Source: a candidate division WWE3 bacterium RIFCSPHIGHO2_02_FULL_38_14
Lineage (GTDB): Bacteria; Patescibacteriota; WWE3; UBA101185; UBA10185
Direction: 5' to 3'
NCBI GenBank assembly: GCA_001772865.1
Contig: MEVD01000006.1
Span: forward strand, 35,186-95,246
Length of the DNA stretch: 60,061 nucleotides
Shown: piece by piece, positions 16,339 through 25,027 of the stretch
Layout: every line of letters starts with the position of its first letter
How positions within the stretch are numbered: position 1 is the stretch's first letter
Notes under the pieces: model-generated
What the model was told of the DNA's origin: nothing
The model's input: the letters and a program-made list of their open reading frames with translations, nothing else
The model's database searches: none
Made by a program: the position numbers and the translations under genes

Positions 16339-17982
16339 TTAAGGTTGTTTAATTCGTTCCTGAAGTTCTTTAAGTTTTATTTCGTATTTATCCAAAGCTT
16401 CAATTATATCAATGTTTTCATCCTGAGAATCAGAATTAAACTGTTTATTTAAATTTTCCAATTCAGAATAAAATCTACTGGTATCTTTATCATGTCCCCA
16501 CCTCAACCTAATTCCTAAAGAATTTATTTCATCCATTAGTTCATCATATCTTTTACCTATAGCATAAATTTCAGTTTCACGAACAAGTTCTTCAAGACCG
16601 GAAAACTCATTTCTGAATTCTTTAAGGTTTTTAAGAATTGGCATTCCGGAGTTGTCGCTTACAAAAGTCTTAAATCTTTTATCAAACTCTGCAACTCTAT
16701 CAAGTGATAATTGTTCGTCAGATGTTAATTTTCGGCTTCCATATTCCCGCATTCTTGAAATACATGTATCTATACCATCTCTGACAGAAATAAAAGTTTC
16801 CATTTCCTCAATAAACAAGGTTTCATTTAGTTGTTTACTCCATTCCTCAACTGGCAACTGGGCTAATACTAATCTGAACTTTTCTCTCCGGTTGTTCCAC
16901 TCCGTATTTCGCTGATAAAAATAATATAAATCAATTGCATCTTGTGTTAATTCTTGTAATTTTACCGAATATGTATTCCATATCTGCTCGTACGCTATAT
17001 TTCCAGGATTAAGGTGAAGATTATTTTTAATATAATCATACAAACCTTCTTGTGTCTGTAAATAGTTCAGGTGGCTTCTTACATTACCGTTTTCCGGTTT
17101 CATTTCAGCTAATATTTCATCCTTAGCCAATCCTAATAACATTTTTACGCTTTTATTCAATAGTGGTTCGGGTATTAATTCGTCTTGTTTATTTCTTTGA
17201 TATTCTTCAAAGAAAACTTTCACTTCTAAATAATCATCAGCTGTTAAATCCATCCACAAAAATCTAAGTTCTTCACCTGTATCTTTTTTCGTTGTCATAG
17301 CTGCTATAATATTTACATTTTCTGCATGCCCTGCTTCGTGCTCATGAACTCTTTTTTGTTCTCTAGATGAATCACTTTTTTTTTCTACAACAACCGGAAT
17401 TGGTAATATCTCTCCCTCTTCTAATTTAAATATAAGTATATTGGCCGAAAAAAAACCTCCTGCATTAATTTTCGGATCTATATTTTTGTATAAGTTTTCA
17501 TCCAAACAAAGTCCAACTGCCAGTGGATAATGTATTGTAAACACTGCATAACCTTGAAAAACTGGCCGAGGCTTATGAAGATATTCTTCTTTTAAATTTT
17601 GCGGTAATAAACTAAAATACATTGCGTATTCAGGCCTATCATAAAAGGATTTCAAATCGACATATTCTCTTAATACCCAATCTGAATAACTTAATACACC
17701 GTCTCTTGCTTTTAAAATCGAATCAACAAATCTATTTGCAGCTTCCGGGTGTACAATATCCGTCCGCAAAGATAATTTATGCTTCAAATCATCCGACTGA
17801 ATATATAAGTTTTCTGACAAACACCCAACTGCTCCAATTACAAAACCAGCTGAATCAAGCATTAACTCCATTCTTAACAATTTAGCAGCCTCACGCTTTT
17901 CGGCTGAATGACCGGTTTCGTCCACGGGAAGACTTCGAACCTCTTCTATTTTCTCCTGAATTTCCTGCGATCTTTCAAACAT
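16339..17982 (-). CDS. Putative zinc metalloprotease (HExxH, gluzincin-like) with helical C-terminus
   Basis: The 547-residue protein has no assigned function that I recognise. It contains HEAGH at about residues 215-219, the HExxH zinc signature, followed about 70 residues later by KDEILAEM (Glu about 289). That spacing and motif fit the third ligand of gluzincin-type peptidases. No signal peptide or membrane helix is apparent, so it may be cytoplasmic or peripheral. The C-terminal half (about 330-545) is helical and rich in charged residues, with likely coiled coils. It is divergent from lexA, and the LexA operator lies between the two starts. A minus-strand TATAAT (17998-17993) ends 10 nt before the ATG. 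Regulation by LexA is an inference from position. Confidence 0.55.
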   Translation of the reverse strand: MFERSQEIQEKIEEVRSLPVDETGHSAEKREAAKLLRMELMLDSAGFVIGAVGCLSENLYIQSDDLKHKLSLRTDIVHPEAANRFVDSILKARDGVLSYSDWVLREYVDLKSFYDRPEYAMYFSLLPQNLKEEYLHKPRPVFQGYAVFTIHYPLAVGLCLDENLYKNIDPKINAGGFFSANILIFKLEEGEILPIPVVVEKKSDSSREQKRVHEHEAGHAENVNIIAAMTTKKDTGEELRFLWMDLTADDYLEVKVFFEEYQRNKQDELIPEPLLNKSVKMLLGLAKDEILAEMKPENGNVRSHLNYLQTQEGLYDYIKNNLHLNPGNIAYEQIWNTYSVKLQELTQDAIDLYYFYQRNTEWNNRREKFRLVLAQLPVEEWSKQLNETLFIEEMETFISVRDGIDTCISRMREYGSRKLTSDEQLSLDRVAEFDKRFKTFVSDNSGMPILKNLKEFRNEFSGLEELVRETEIYAIGKRYDELMDEINSLGIRLRWGHDKDTSRFYSELENLNKQFNSDSQDENIDIIEALDKYEIKLKELQERIKQP

Positions 17983-17992
17983 ACATATTTCA

Positions 17993-18021
17993 ATTATAAA
18001 CTATTGACAGATTCGGAATAA
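17993..18021 (-). promoter_or_regulatory. Probable promoter of the metalloprotease gene
   Basis: On the minus strand TATAAT (17998-17993) is preceded at 17 bp by TTATTC (18021-18016). The LexA dyad begins at 18023, directly upstream. The ATG follows 10 nt after the -10, so the leader would be almost absent. Confidence 0.45.
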
Positions 18022-18033
18022 ATTCGGTAATAT
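18004..18033 (+). promoter_or_regulatory. lexA promoter
   Basis: TTGACA (18004-18009) and TAATAT (18028-18033) are separated by 18 bp. The -10 element lies inside the dyad operator, the layout expected for autorepression. The ribosome binding site AGAAAGGA precedes the ATG at 18093. Confidence 0.65.
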
Positions 18034-18045
18034 AAATATACCGAA
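18023..18045. promoter_or_regulatory. Probable LexA operator (dyad)
   Basis: TTCGGTA (18023-18029) and TACCGAA (18039-18045) are perfect inverted arms separated by 9 AT-rich bases. The dyad overlaps the lexA -10 and adjoins the promoter of the divergent metalloprotease gene. An extra half ATTCGG occurs at 18011-18016. The sequence differs from both the E. coli (CTG-N10-CAG) and the B. subtilis (CGAAC-N4-GTTCG) boxes. Confidence 0.65.
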
Positions 18046-18092
18046 TAAAACACAAATTTCCTTAAAATATAAAATTTCAGAAAGGATTCTAA

Positions 18093-18725
18093 ATGAGCCC
18101 GGTTACAATTTATAGAAAACAGAAGCAAATTCTCGATTATATTTCTCAATATATTCAATTAAACGGAAGCTCTCCTACTTTACAGGAGATTGCAAATGCT
18201 ATGGGACTGTCTTCGCTTGCTACTGTACACGAGCATTTACAGGCTTTAGTAAAAAAAGGTCTTATTAGAAGGTTTGAAGGAGCTGTAAGAGGCATTGAAA
18301 TACTTGATGAAAAAATAAATTCGGCTCTTAATGGTGTAGAACTACCATTAGTCGGATATATTGCTGCAGGAAAACCAATTGAAGCTTTGGAAAATCCTCT
18401 GTCAACCGTCACGGTTTCTCCGGATCTGGTATCTAAGTTTAAAAGATGCTATGTATTGCAGGTAAAAGGCGATTCCATGATAAAAGAAGGTATTTTTGAT
18501 GGAGATTATGTGGTTATTCAGCAGCAGGAAACGGCAAACAACGGTGACATTGTTGTAGCATTACTGGATAACGGATTTGCAACATTAAAATCATTTTACA
18601 AAGAAAAGAGCGGAAAAATCAGACTGCAACCAGCTAATGATTCAATGGAACCTATTATCGTTGATGCCGACACGCTCAAAATTCAAGGAAAAGTAACAGG
18701 TGTAATAAGAAAGTTCAATAATTAG
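18093..18725 (+). CDS. lexA: LexA, SOS repressor
   Basis: LexA represses DNA-damage genes and cleaves itself when RecA filaments form. The N-terminal winged helix (about 1-65) shows the family pattern QILDYISQYIQLNGSSPTLQ and MGLSSLATVHEHL. The self-cleavage site is the Ala-Gly in GYIAAGKP (about 92). The S24 peptidase dyad is Ser128 in VKGDSMI and Lys166 in ATLKSF. The length of 210 is normal. The start follows AGAAAGGA at a good distance. A dyad overlapping its promoter suggests autorepression. Its stop codon overlaps the stop of the convergent DedA gene by two bases. Confidence 0.96.
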   Translation: MSPVTIYRKQKQILDYISQYIQLNGSSPTLQEIANAMGLSSLATVHEHLQALVKKGLIRRFEGAVRGIEILDEKINSALNGVELPLVGYIAAGKPIEALENPLSTVTVSPDLVSKFKRCYVLQVKGDSMIKEGIFDGDYVVIQQQETANNGDIVVALLDNGFATLKSFYKEKSGKIRLQPANDSMEPIIVDADTLKIQGKVTGVIRKFNN

Positions 18726-19390
18726 TTTTTAGGACCAAGTTTGTTTTTAATAACTGAAACAGCATCTATTTTGTTTCTCCTAAAATACAAATAAACTATT
18801 ACACTGCCTATAAGGAGCGCCAGCAATAGTTTGATTATGGACTCTGCACTGTCAAATCCTTGAGAAATAGAACTATATCCAATATAACCCAAATACAAAT
18901 AAATCATATTTCTTAAAAAATAACCGCTAAATGAAGTTATCAGATATTTTTTAAGGTCTATTTTGATAATTCCGCAGATTATAGAAATAGGTGAAGTAGG
19001 CACGATCGGCACAAATCTTAATAAAAACAGAAAAATATAATCTCTGCCGGTTCCGTCGAATTGTTTTCCCAGCCTTTCAATTTCATTATGTGTAACTCCT
19101 AAAATTTTCCCCAATTTACCAACAATAAAATCTTCAGCTTTATCAGAAATAATATAAATCACATATGCACCTATTGTTTTCCCAACCGATCCGATAAATG
19201 CCAGCCATAGAAGAAATAAAAAAGTTTTATTTTGGGAACTGGCTATTGACCCAGCCAATGTCATTACTAAAGGAGAAGGAATAGGAGCTATAATTTCCTC
19301 GCTCAGCGCTCCCAAAAATGTAAATATTTCAAGTGGAACTTTTGTCGATACACTTTCAATGTAAACAATAATTCCTTGTAAAAAACCCAT
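18722..19390 (-). CDS. DedA/VTT-family membrane protein
   Basis: The 222-residue integral membrane protein has the DedA (VTT domain) signature: an early acidic/proline loop (LSEEIIAPIPSPLVMTLAG), a G-x-x-G-x-Y-x-x-Y-type segment (GKTIGAYVIYIISDKAEDF) and the re-entrant FLLRFVPIVPTSPISIICGI with its conserved Arg and prolines. DedA proteins are linked to lipid scrambling and undecaprenyl-phosphate recycling, and so to envelope biogenesis, which suits the glycan genes in this window. Which lipid this member moves cannot be told. Transcribed alone, convergent with lexA. Confidence 0.88.
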   Translation of the reverse strand: MGFLQGIIVYIESVSTKVPLEIFTFLGALSEEIIAPIPSPLVMTLAGSIASSQNKTFLFLLWLAFIGSVGKTIGAYVIYIISDKAEDFIVGKLGKILGVTHNEIERLGKQFDGTGRDYIFLFLLRFVPIVPTSPISIICGIIKIDLKKYLITSFSGYFLRNMIYLYLGYIGYSSISQGFDSAESIIKLLLALLIGSVIVYLYFRRNKIDAVSVIKNKLGPKN

Positions 19391-19439
19391 AACCGATTGA
19401 TTATATCAGAATTTAATCATATTCTGATATCATTAATAT

Positions 19440-20126
19440 ATGGTTGATCCTACCTTATATAAGAAATACCCAAAGCAAAAAATTGAAGAAGCTTTAGCTC
19501 TTCTTGAATATAAAAAAGTAAGCGGAATGCCCAAAAAAGAATCAATCACCATGCCTACAATTTATATTTTCAGGCATGGACAGACCGAAGATAATGCCAA
19601 TTTTATTTTCAGCGGGTGGAGAGATTCACCTCTAACTGAAAAAGGCCGCGAACAGGCATTGGAGCTAGCTAAAAAATTAAAAGATAAAAAACTGGATATC
19701 CTGATTTCATCACCTCAAATCAGGGCTATAGATACTATGAAACTGGCAATCTCTTTAAATGAGTACGCAAAAGACAGAGAAATAAGTACTGATTCGAGAA
19801 TTAAAGAAAGAGGATACGGTGAGCTGCAAGGCAAAAGTAAGTTGGAAATTCAATTGGAAAACCCCGAACAATTAAAAAAATACAGAAGATCCTATTATGA
19901 AAAAGTCAAAGACGGGGAAAGCCTTGAAGATGTTGTAAAAAGAGTTGAAGATTTTTGCCAAGAAATAGTTCCCCTAATGAAACTCCATAAACTTAATGTT
20001 GCTATTTCCTGCCACGGGAACAGTATAAGAGGATTTAGAAAATATTTTGAAAATCTAACACCCGAACAGGTCTGCGAGGTTGAAACTCCGCTTGGTCAGG
20101 ATTATATTAGCTACGTAATAGATTAA
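19440..20126 (+). CDS. Histidine phosphatase family, probable 2,3-bisphosphoglycerate-dependent phosphoglycerate mutase
   Basis: The catalytic FRHGQTEDN (His about 46), SGWRDSPLTEKG, the phosphate-contacting SSPQIRAIDT, ERGYGELQGKSK and the second histidine in ISCHGNSIRGF follow the order of GpmA-type mutases, which interconvert 3- and 2-phosphoglycerate. GESLEDVVKRV and the Pro-Leu-Gly near the end also fit GpmA. The insert between ELQGKSK and GESLED is shorter than in E. coli GpmA, and about 40 extra residues precede the RHG motif. ATG codons just before the core (for example MPTIYIFRHG) are alternative starts. Enolase and PEP synthase lie close by on the other strand, which supports a glycolytic role, but a broader phosphatase is possible. 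Confidence 0.75.
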   Translation: MVDPTLYKKYPKQKIEEALALLEYKKVSGMPKKESITMPTIYIFRHGQTEDNANFIFSGWRDSPLTEKGREQALELAKKLKDKKLDILISSPQIRAIDTMKLAISLNEYAKDREISTDSRIKERGYGELQGKSKLEIQLENPEQLKKYRRSYYEKVKDGESLEDVVKRVEDFCQEIVPLMKLHKLNVAISCHGNSIRGFRKYFENLTPEQVCEVETPLGQDYISYVID

Positions 20127-20928
20127 GGGGTCCCTTTTTTCCAATAAACACCGCCTCGTTCTCATATTGATAATCATGATAACAATAACCATTTGAATCC
20201 TTCACTACAATATAAATTCTAGGCTGAACAAACTCATCAGAAATATCTGTCCTACCAAATTCAGCAGGTTTAAAACTATATCTCCAAAACTCGTCTTCAA
20301 TTTGTCTTCCATTAGGAAATACATTATCTTCTTCTTGATTAATTTCAAGCATAACTCTATCTAAACTCTCACCTTCAAAAAGTTTTAGCGGATCCCTATA
20401 TTCCCTTCCGTTAGCAGGCGACCCGGCGAAATACCAAAATTTATCTTCATCAGCATTTGGTTTAAATTCAACAACAAAATAAGAATGAAATTCCCACCTA
20501 CTATTTGGTGGATAGATTCCTTTAACCATAAAAGCCTTATTGAATGAACCTGGATATTTAATTCCTAAAAATGTTAATACTCGAATAGAAGCAAGGTAGC
20601 ATGCCTCATCAGTAGCTGTTTCAAATATGTCCTCAAGAGTTATTTCATCTTTTTCTGTCAATCTATTTTTTATTTTTTTTGGAAATACCCGCTCAGGAAT
20701 GACCAATCCGTCATAACCATAAGGTAAATGTTTTCTATATTTTAAAATTTCTAATTCTGATTCTTTCGGCAGTACAGACATTAAACGACTATAAGCCCAA
20801 ATCATAGCATCCGCTACTTCCGCACGAGCTTCATCAATTTTCTCACGCGATTCAATAGAAATACTTTCAGGGTATTCAAAAGTCATTCGTTCAGGAATTT
20901 CATCATGTGAAGTATATTTATCTATCAT
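20107..20928 (-). CDS. Hypothetical protein with possible Cys-His catalytic pair
   Basis: I do not recognise this 273-residue protein. It has no signal peptide or membrane helix. A cysteine in a helical context (TDEACYLASIRVL, about 118) is followed by a histidine at the edge of a strand (WEFHSYFVVEF, about 150) and then FAGSPANG. The order Cys, His, then a polar residue after a strand is that of papain or transglutaminase-like folds, but the similarity is weak. It is the last gene of the minus-strand run, 6 bp after the 176-residue unknown, and its 3' end overlaps the phosphoglycerate mutase gene by 20 bp. Confidence 0.6.
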   Translation of the reverse strand: MIDKYTSHDEIPERMTFEYPESISIESREKIDEARAEVADAMIWAYSRLMSVLPKESELEILKYRKHLPYGYDGLVIPERVFPKKIKNRLTEKDEITLEDIFETATDEACYLASIRVLTFLGIKYPGSFNKAFMVKGIYPPNSRWEFHSYFVVEFKPNADEDKFWYFAGSPANGREYRDPLKLFEGESLDRVMLEINQEEDNVFPNGRQIEDEFWRYSFKPAEFGRTDISDEFVQPRIYIVVKDSNGYCYHDYQYENEAVFIGKKGPLNLLRS

Positions 20929-20934
20929 TTATAC

Positions 20935-21465
20935 TTATTTAAATCTGCGGGTCGGATCTCTTCTAAACATCCAGTCAGGCAAATCATCAGAATCTTTAGT
21001 ATGTAATTTCGGTGGATGACCTTCTCCAATTTTATCAGTTTTTTTAGTATTAGCTATCTCTTGTGAACTTTTTGGTAAAATCTTGGTTTTACTTTGTTTT
21101 GTACTTTCGTCCTCAACTTCTTTATTCATTTTTATACGATCCATCTCTGCCTTCTCAACTATATAATCTCCTAATCCTTCGTTTATTAATTCAACATCTT
21201 TTCTTCTTCTCTTTACATTTGAAGTTTTTTTCAATTCTCCTGAATATCGTTCAGTTTTAGTTGAATCCCCCTCTTCATGTCCGGTAGGATTATTTACAGT
21301 TCCACGGTTTCTATGCCTTCTTTCTAAATTCTCAGCATGCCATCGTTTTTCCAAAGCTTCAATTCTTTCTAAGATTTTTCTTTTCTCTGCTTCTTCCTCA
21401 TTCTCTGCTTCGACAGCATCTGACAACGAATCAATAAATTCTGAAGATCCAAATTCAAAACACAT
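20935..21465 (-). CDS. Hypothetical charged, largely disordered protein
   Basis: The 176-residue protein is dominated by Lys, Glu, Asp, Arg, Ser and Thr. Residues 15-55 (EAENEEEAEKRKILERIEAL and on) could form a short coiled coil; the rest reads as disordered, ending in DLPDWMFRRDPTRRFK. I know no family for it. It lies 10 bp after enolase and 6 bp before the 273-residue unknown, so the two unknowns may work together. The open frame is supported by its place in the run of genes and by lack of any better frame. Confidence 0.55.
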   Translation of the reverse strand: MCFEFGSSEFIDSLSDAVEAENEEEAEKRKILERIEALEKRWHAENLERRHRNRGTVNNPTGHEEGDSTKTERYSGELKKTSNVKRRRKDVELINEGLGDYIVEKAEMDRIKMNKEVEDESTKQSKTKILPKSSQEIANTKKTDKIGEGHPPKLHTKDSDDLPDWMFRRDPTRRFK

Positions 21466-21475
21466 AATAAATTCC

Positions 21476-22705
21476 CTACTTATGATTATGATAAATTTCT
21501 AGTAAGCGATTGTACTTCACAACCCGTTCCCCCCTATCTGGTGCTCCGGCTTTTATAAAATCAGCTCCTACCGCAACTCCCAAGTCTGAAATAAAGGTAT
21601 CTTCACCGGTATCTCCGCTGCGGTGGCTTACAATTACAGTCATCCCATGAGATTTGGCTTTTTTTATAAAATTCAGGGTTTCGGACAAAGTGCCCACCTG
21701 ATTGGGTTTGACTATTACTCCGGTAGCCAGCTTTTTCTCAATAACTTCATCTAATATTTTGGGATTTGTTACAACCAGGTCATCTGCCACTACAATTAAT
21801 TTATCTTCAAATTCTTTTGTAAATTCCATCCAACCTGGAATATCTTTTTCGTAATAAGGATCTTCTATTAAAATAAATGGGTATATTGAAACCAGCTCTT
21901 TGTAATAATCCAATAGCTGCTCGCGTGTCATTTTTCTGCCTTCCTCTTTAATCTCGTAATTTCCCTTCGAGTAAAACGATTCGGCAGCAACATCGGTTCC
22001 AAAAAACACTTCCTTTCCTATTTTGTATTTTTCACCGATCGCTTTTTTAATATATTCCAAAGCTTTATGCACTGTAAAATCCGAAGGAGCAAAACCTCCC
22101 TCATCCCCCACTCCGGTAGAATAATTGTCTTTATGTAGCAATTCTTTAAGGGCGTCATACACATTAACTCCTATTTCAAGTGCTTTTTCTATATTAATAT
22201 TTCTCGCGGGAATAACCATAAATTCCTGAAATGACAAGTTATTTTGGGCGTGTTTTCCGCCGTTTAAAACGTTAAACAATGGGGTCGGGAAAGAAATCCC
22301 ATCAGATACAGCTTTTGTTGTTCCGTATTGTTCTGCTATATATCTATAAAGGGGCAGCTTTCGGGAATTAGCGCACGCCCTCGCTACAGCCAAAGATACC
22401 GATAAAATACTATTACCACCCAAATTACTTTTAAATTCAGTTCCGTCCAAACCAATCATTACATTGTCAATTTTGCACTGATCAAAAGGGTCAAATGCCT
22501 TAATAACAGGAAATATTTTATTCAATACATTTTCAACTGCTTTTTCTACAGGCAGTTCAATAGCTTCTCTTTCTCCTTTTGAAGCGCCTTCGGGAATAGT
22601 TGATACACCAACCGAACCGTCTTTTAATACTATTTCTGTTCTGATTGTCCAGTCGCTCCGCGAATTTATGATTTTATAAGATTTAACACTGTCAAATTTG
22701 TTCAT
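21476..22705 (-). CDS. eno: Enolase, divergent
   Basis: Enolase converts 2-phosphoglycerate to PEP. Magnesium ligands are visible in GTDVAAESFY, LIEDPYYEKD and VADDLVVTN. The catalytic Glu is in GDEGGFAPS, the Lys in VIVKPNQVGTL, and the phosphate-binding SHRSG is present. The family signature near the start, normally DSRGNPT and SGASTG, reads NSRSDWT and EGASKG; the metal-binding Ser is kept. SHRSGDTGEDT has one more residue than the usual SHRSGETEDT. The length of 409 is slightly short. It overlaps the ppsA stop by 4 bases (ATGA type), so translation of the two is probably coupled. Confidence 0.93.
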   Translation of the reverse strand: MNKFDSVKSYKIINSRSDWTIRTEIVLKDGSVGVSTIPEGASKGEREAIELPVEKAVENVLNKIFPVIKAFDPFDQCKIDNVMIGLDGTEFKSNLGGNSILSVSLAVARACANSRKLPLYRYIAEQYGTTKAVSDGISFPTPLFNVLNGGKHAQNNLSFQEFMVIPARNINIEKALEIGVNVYDALKELLHKDNYSTGVGDEGGFAPSDFTVHKALEYIKKAIGEKYKIGKEVFFGTDVAAESFYSKGNYEIKEEGRKMTREQLLDYYKELVSIYPFILIEDPYYEKDIPGWMEFTKEFEDKLIVVADDLVVTNPKILDEVIEKKLATGVIVKPNQVGTLSETLNFIKKAKSHGMTVIVSHRSGDTGEDTFISDLGVAVGADFIKAGAPDRGERVVKYNRLLEIYHNHK

Positions 22706-24996
22706 CTAGCCGGTCCGGAATTATTTTTCACCACTTTTTTCTCCGCTTCGTAAATTATTTCTCGGGTTTTCTCCAAAACATCAGGGCTCACCGAAACCGA
22801 AGTCATTCCCCAATGTACAAGCATCTCAACCAGCTCAGGATACACAGAAGGTGCCTGGCCGCATATTGAGCAGGTAACTTTACGTTTTTTGCAGGTAGTG
22901 GCTATTTTTTCCAGGCTTTTTAAAACTGCAGGATCCATTTCCGAATAAGTCTTCGCAACTCTTTCGTTATCTCTGTCCACTCCCAACGTCAGCATCGTTA
23001 AATCATTAGTTCCCACAGAAACTCCATCAATTCCTTCATCAATAAATTCATCCAGCAGAATAACATTTGAAGGAATTTCAACCATCATCCACACTTTAAA
23101 ATTTCCACTTCTTCTTAAGCCATATGAAGCCATAAGTTTTTTAACGTCTCTCAGCTGGCTGAGGGTTCTTACAAAAGGAAACATAACGTGCAGGTTTTTA
23201 TGCCCCTGCTTGTTCCGTACAATTTTTAAAGCTTCAATTTCCAACTTAAAAACTTCAGGATCTTCTAAATATCTGCCGGTACCGCGATAACCGATCATCG
23301 GATTCGGCTCCGGTTTTTCAAACTCTTGCCCGCCTTCTAAATTGGCATACTCATTAGACCTAAAATCCGTGAATCTGTAAACTACCGGCCTGCTATTAAA
23401 AGCAGAAGAAAATTGTGTCAGCCCTTCCGCAAGTTTGTTTACAAATTCATGACTTTTACCTTCTTTGATAAATTTACGAGGGTGCACTCCTATTTGAGCA
23501 ATCATAAATTCGGCACGTAGCAATCCCACTCCGTCAACATTTCTTTCGGCAATCTCTGCTGCCATTTCAGGCTCCGCCAAATTGACATATACTTTTGTTG
23601 CTGTCTTATAATCTTTGGAAGGCAGAACTTTTCCTTCATCTTTTACTTCTTCTTTTACAATGAAATTACCTTCATAAACCTTTCCAACAGCACCGTCAAC
23701 AGTTACAACTTCTCCTGCTGACAGTATCTTAGTAGCACTTCCTGTTCCGACTATAGCGGGTATTCCCAGCTCTCGGCTGACAATAGCCGCATGGGAAGTT
23801 CTGCCACCCTGATCGGTCACAATCGCACTGGCTCTTTTCATAGCGGGAACATAATCCGGATTAGTCATCTCGGCAACTAAAACGTCACCCTTTTTAACTA
23901 CAGCAATTTCCTTAGGATTATTGACTATTTTTACAGGACCAGCAGCTACTCCCGGAGAAGCCCCCAATCCCTCCAAAATTGTTTTACCCGCTTTTGAGGT
24001 ATCAACTACTGCGACCTCATGAGTACCTTCTGCTTTACCCGAACCCAGTGTGGTTACCGGCCTTGATTGAACAATGTAAAGTTTTCCGTCTTCCATTCCC
24101 CATTCTATATCCTGAGGATGTTTATAATGCTCTTCTATTTTTATGGAAATTTGTGCAAGCTCCAAAACAAATTTATCTTTTAATTTTTGGGCATCCTGAT
24201 ATTTTTTTGAGATCGGAGTTTTGTCCGCTCCCAAAGTCATCTGCCAAGTCTGTTTGGAAATATATTTATAAGTAATTTTACCTGTTTTTTTATTTACTAT
24301 GTATTGATCAGGCGTTACCTCGCCGGAAACAACCGGTTGTCCGAGTCCAAATGCTGCTTCTATTGAAACTTCGTCTCTGTTATTTGTGATAGGATTTACT
24401 GTAAATACAATTCCTGAAATCTCCGACTGTACCATCAGCTGAACCGGTACTGCAATACCTACTTTAAAATGGCTGAATCCTTTTTCGGTCCTGTAAAATA
24501 TTGCCCGTGATTCAAAAAGGGAAGCCCAGCACTTTCTGACATTCTCAATTACTTCTTTATATCCTTTTATATTCAAATATGTTTCCTGCTGCCCGGCAAA
24601 TGAAGCATCAGGTAAATCTTCGGCGGTTGCCGACGACCTAACAGCAACAAGTTTATCGTACTCTCCGCACAAATCATGATAATACCTCTTTATATCTTCT
24701 TTGAGCTTATCGGGCATTTCCGCGCTTACTATCGCTGTTTTTATGTTTTTCGAGGCCTTTTGAAGGGCAGAAGTATCGTTTACATCCAGTCCCGATAACT
24801 CCGTTAATATTTTATTCTTCAATGAGGTAGTTCTCAGAAAATCAAAATACGCATTTGAGGTTATTACAAATCCGTTCGGAACCGGAATTTTGGCAAATGT
24901 CATTTCACCTAAATTTGCCCCTTTACCTCCTACAATTGGAATGTCGGTTTTCCTGATTTGCTTAAACCAAAGGATTTGGGAGGATGATTTATTCAT
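22702..24996 (-). CDS. ppsA: Phosphoenolpyruvate synthase
   Basis: PEP synthase interconverts pyruvate and PEP with ATP/AMP and phosphate. The ATP-grasp-like N-terminal domain shows GGKGANLGEM and VRSSATAEDLPDASFAGQQE. The swivelling phosphohistidine domain has GGRTSHAAIVSRELGIPA (His about 400). The C-terminal PEP/pyruvate barrel has GTNDLTMLTLGVDRD and the catalytic cysteine in CSICGQAPS. The length of 764 is typical. Placed between the phosphohexomutase and enolase genes. Many reduced bacteria lack pyruvate kinase and may run this enzyme toward pyruvate, but that cannot be seen here. Confidence 0.96.
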   Translation of the reverse strand: MNKSSSQILWFKQIRKTDIPIVGGKGANLGEMTFAKIPVPNGFVITSNAYFDFLRTTSLKNKILTELSGLDVNDTSALQKASKNIKTAIVSAEMPDKLKEDIKRYYHDLCGEYDKLVAVRSSATAEDLPDASFAGQQETYLNIKGYKEVIENVRKCWASLFESRAIFYRTEKGFSHFKVGIAVPVQLMVQSEISGIVFTVNPITNNRDEVSIEAAFGLGQPVVSGEVTPDQYIVNKKTGKITYKYISKQTWQMTLGADKTPISKKYQDAQKLKDKFVLELAQISIKIEEHYKHPQDIEWGMEDGKLYIVQSRPVTTLGSGKAEGTHEVAVVDTSKAGKTILEGLGASPGVAAGPVKIVNNPKEIAVVKKGDVLVAEMTNPDYVPAMKRASAIVTDQGGRTSHAAIVSRELGIPAIVGTGSATKILSAGEVVTVDGAVGKVYEGNFIVKEEVKDEGKVLPSKDYKTATKVYVNLAEPEMAAEIAERNVDGVGLLRAEFMIAQIGVHPRKFIKEGKSHEFVNKLAEGLTQFSSAFNSRPVVYRFTDFRSNEYANLEGGQEFEKPEPNPMIGYRGTGRYLEDPEVFKLEIEALKIVRNKQGHKNLHVMFPFVRTLSQLRDVKKLMASYGLRRSGNFKVWMMVEIPSNVILLDEFIDEGIDGVSVGTNDLTMLTLGVDRDNERVAKTYSEMDPAVLKSLEKIATTCKKRKVTCSICGQAPSVYPELVEMLVHWGMTSVSVSPDVLEKTREIIYEAEKKVVKNNSGPAR

Positions 24997-25027
24997 AAAA
25001 AAATTTTAGCATTAATTAATGCTTTTG

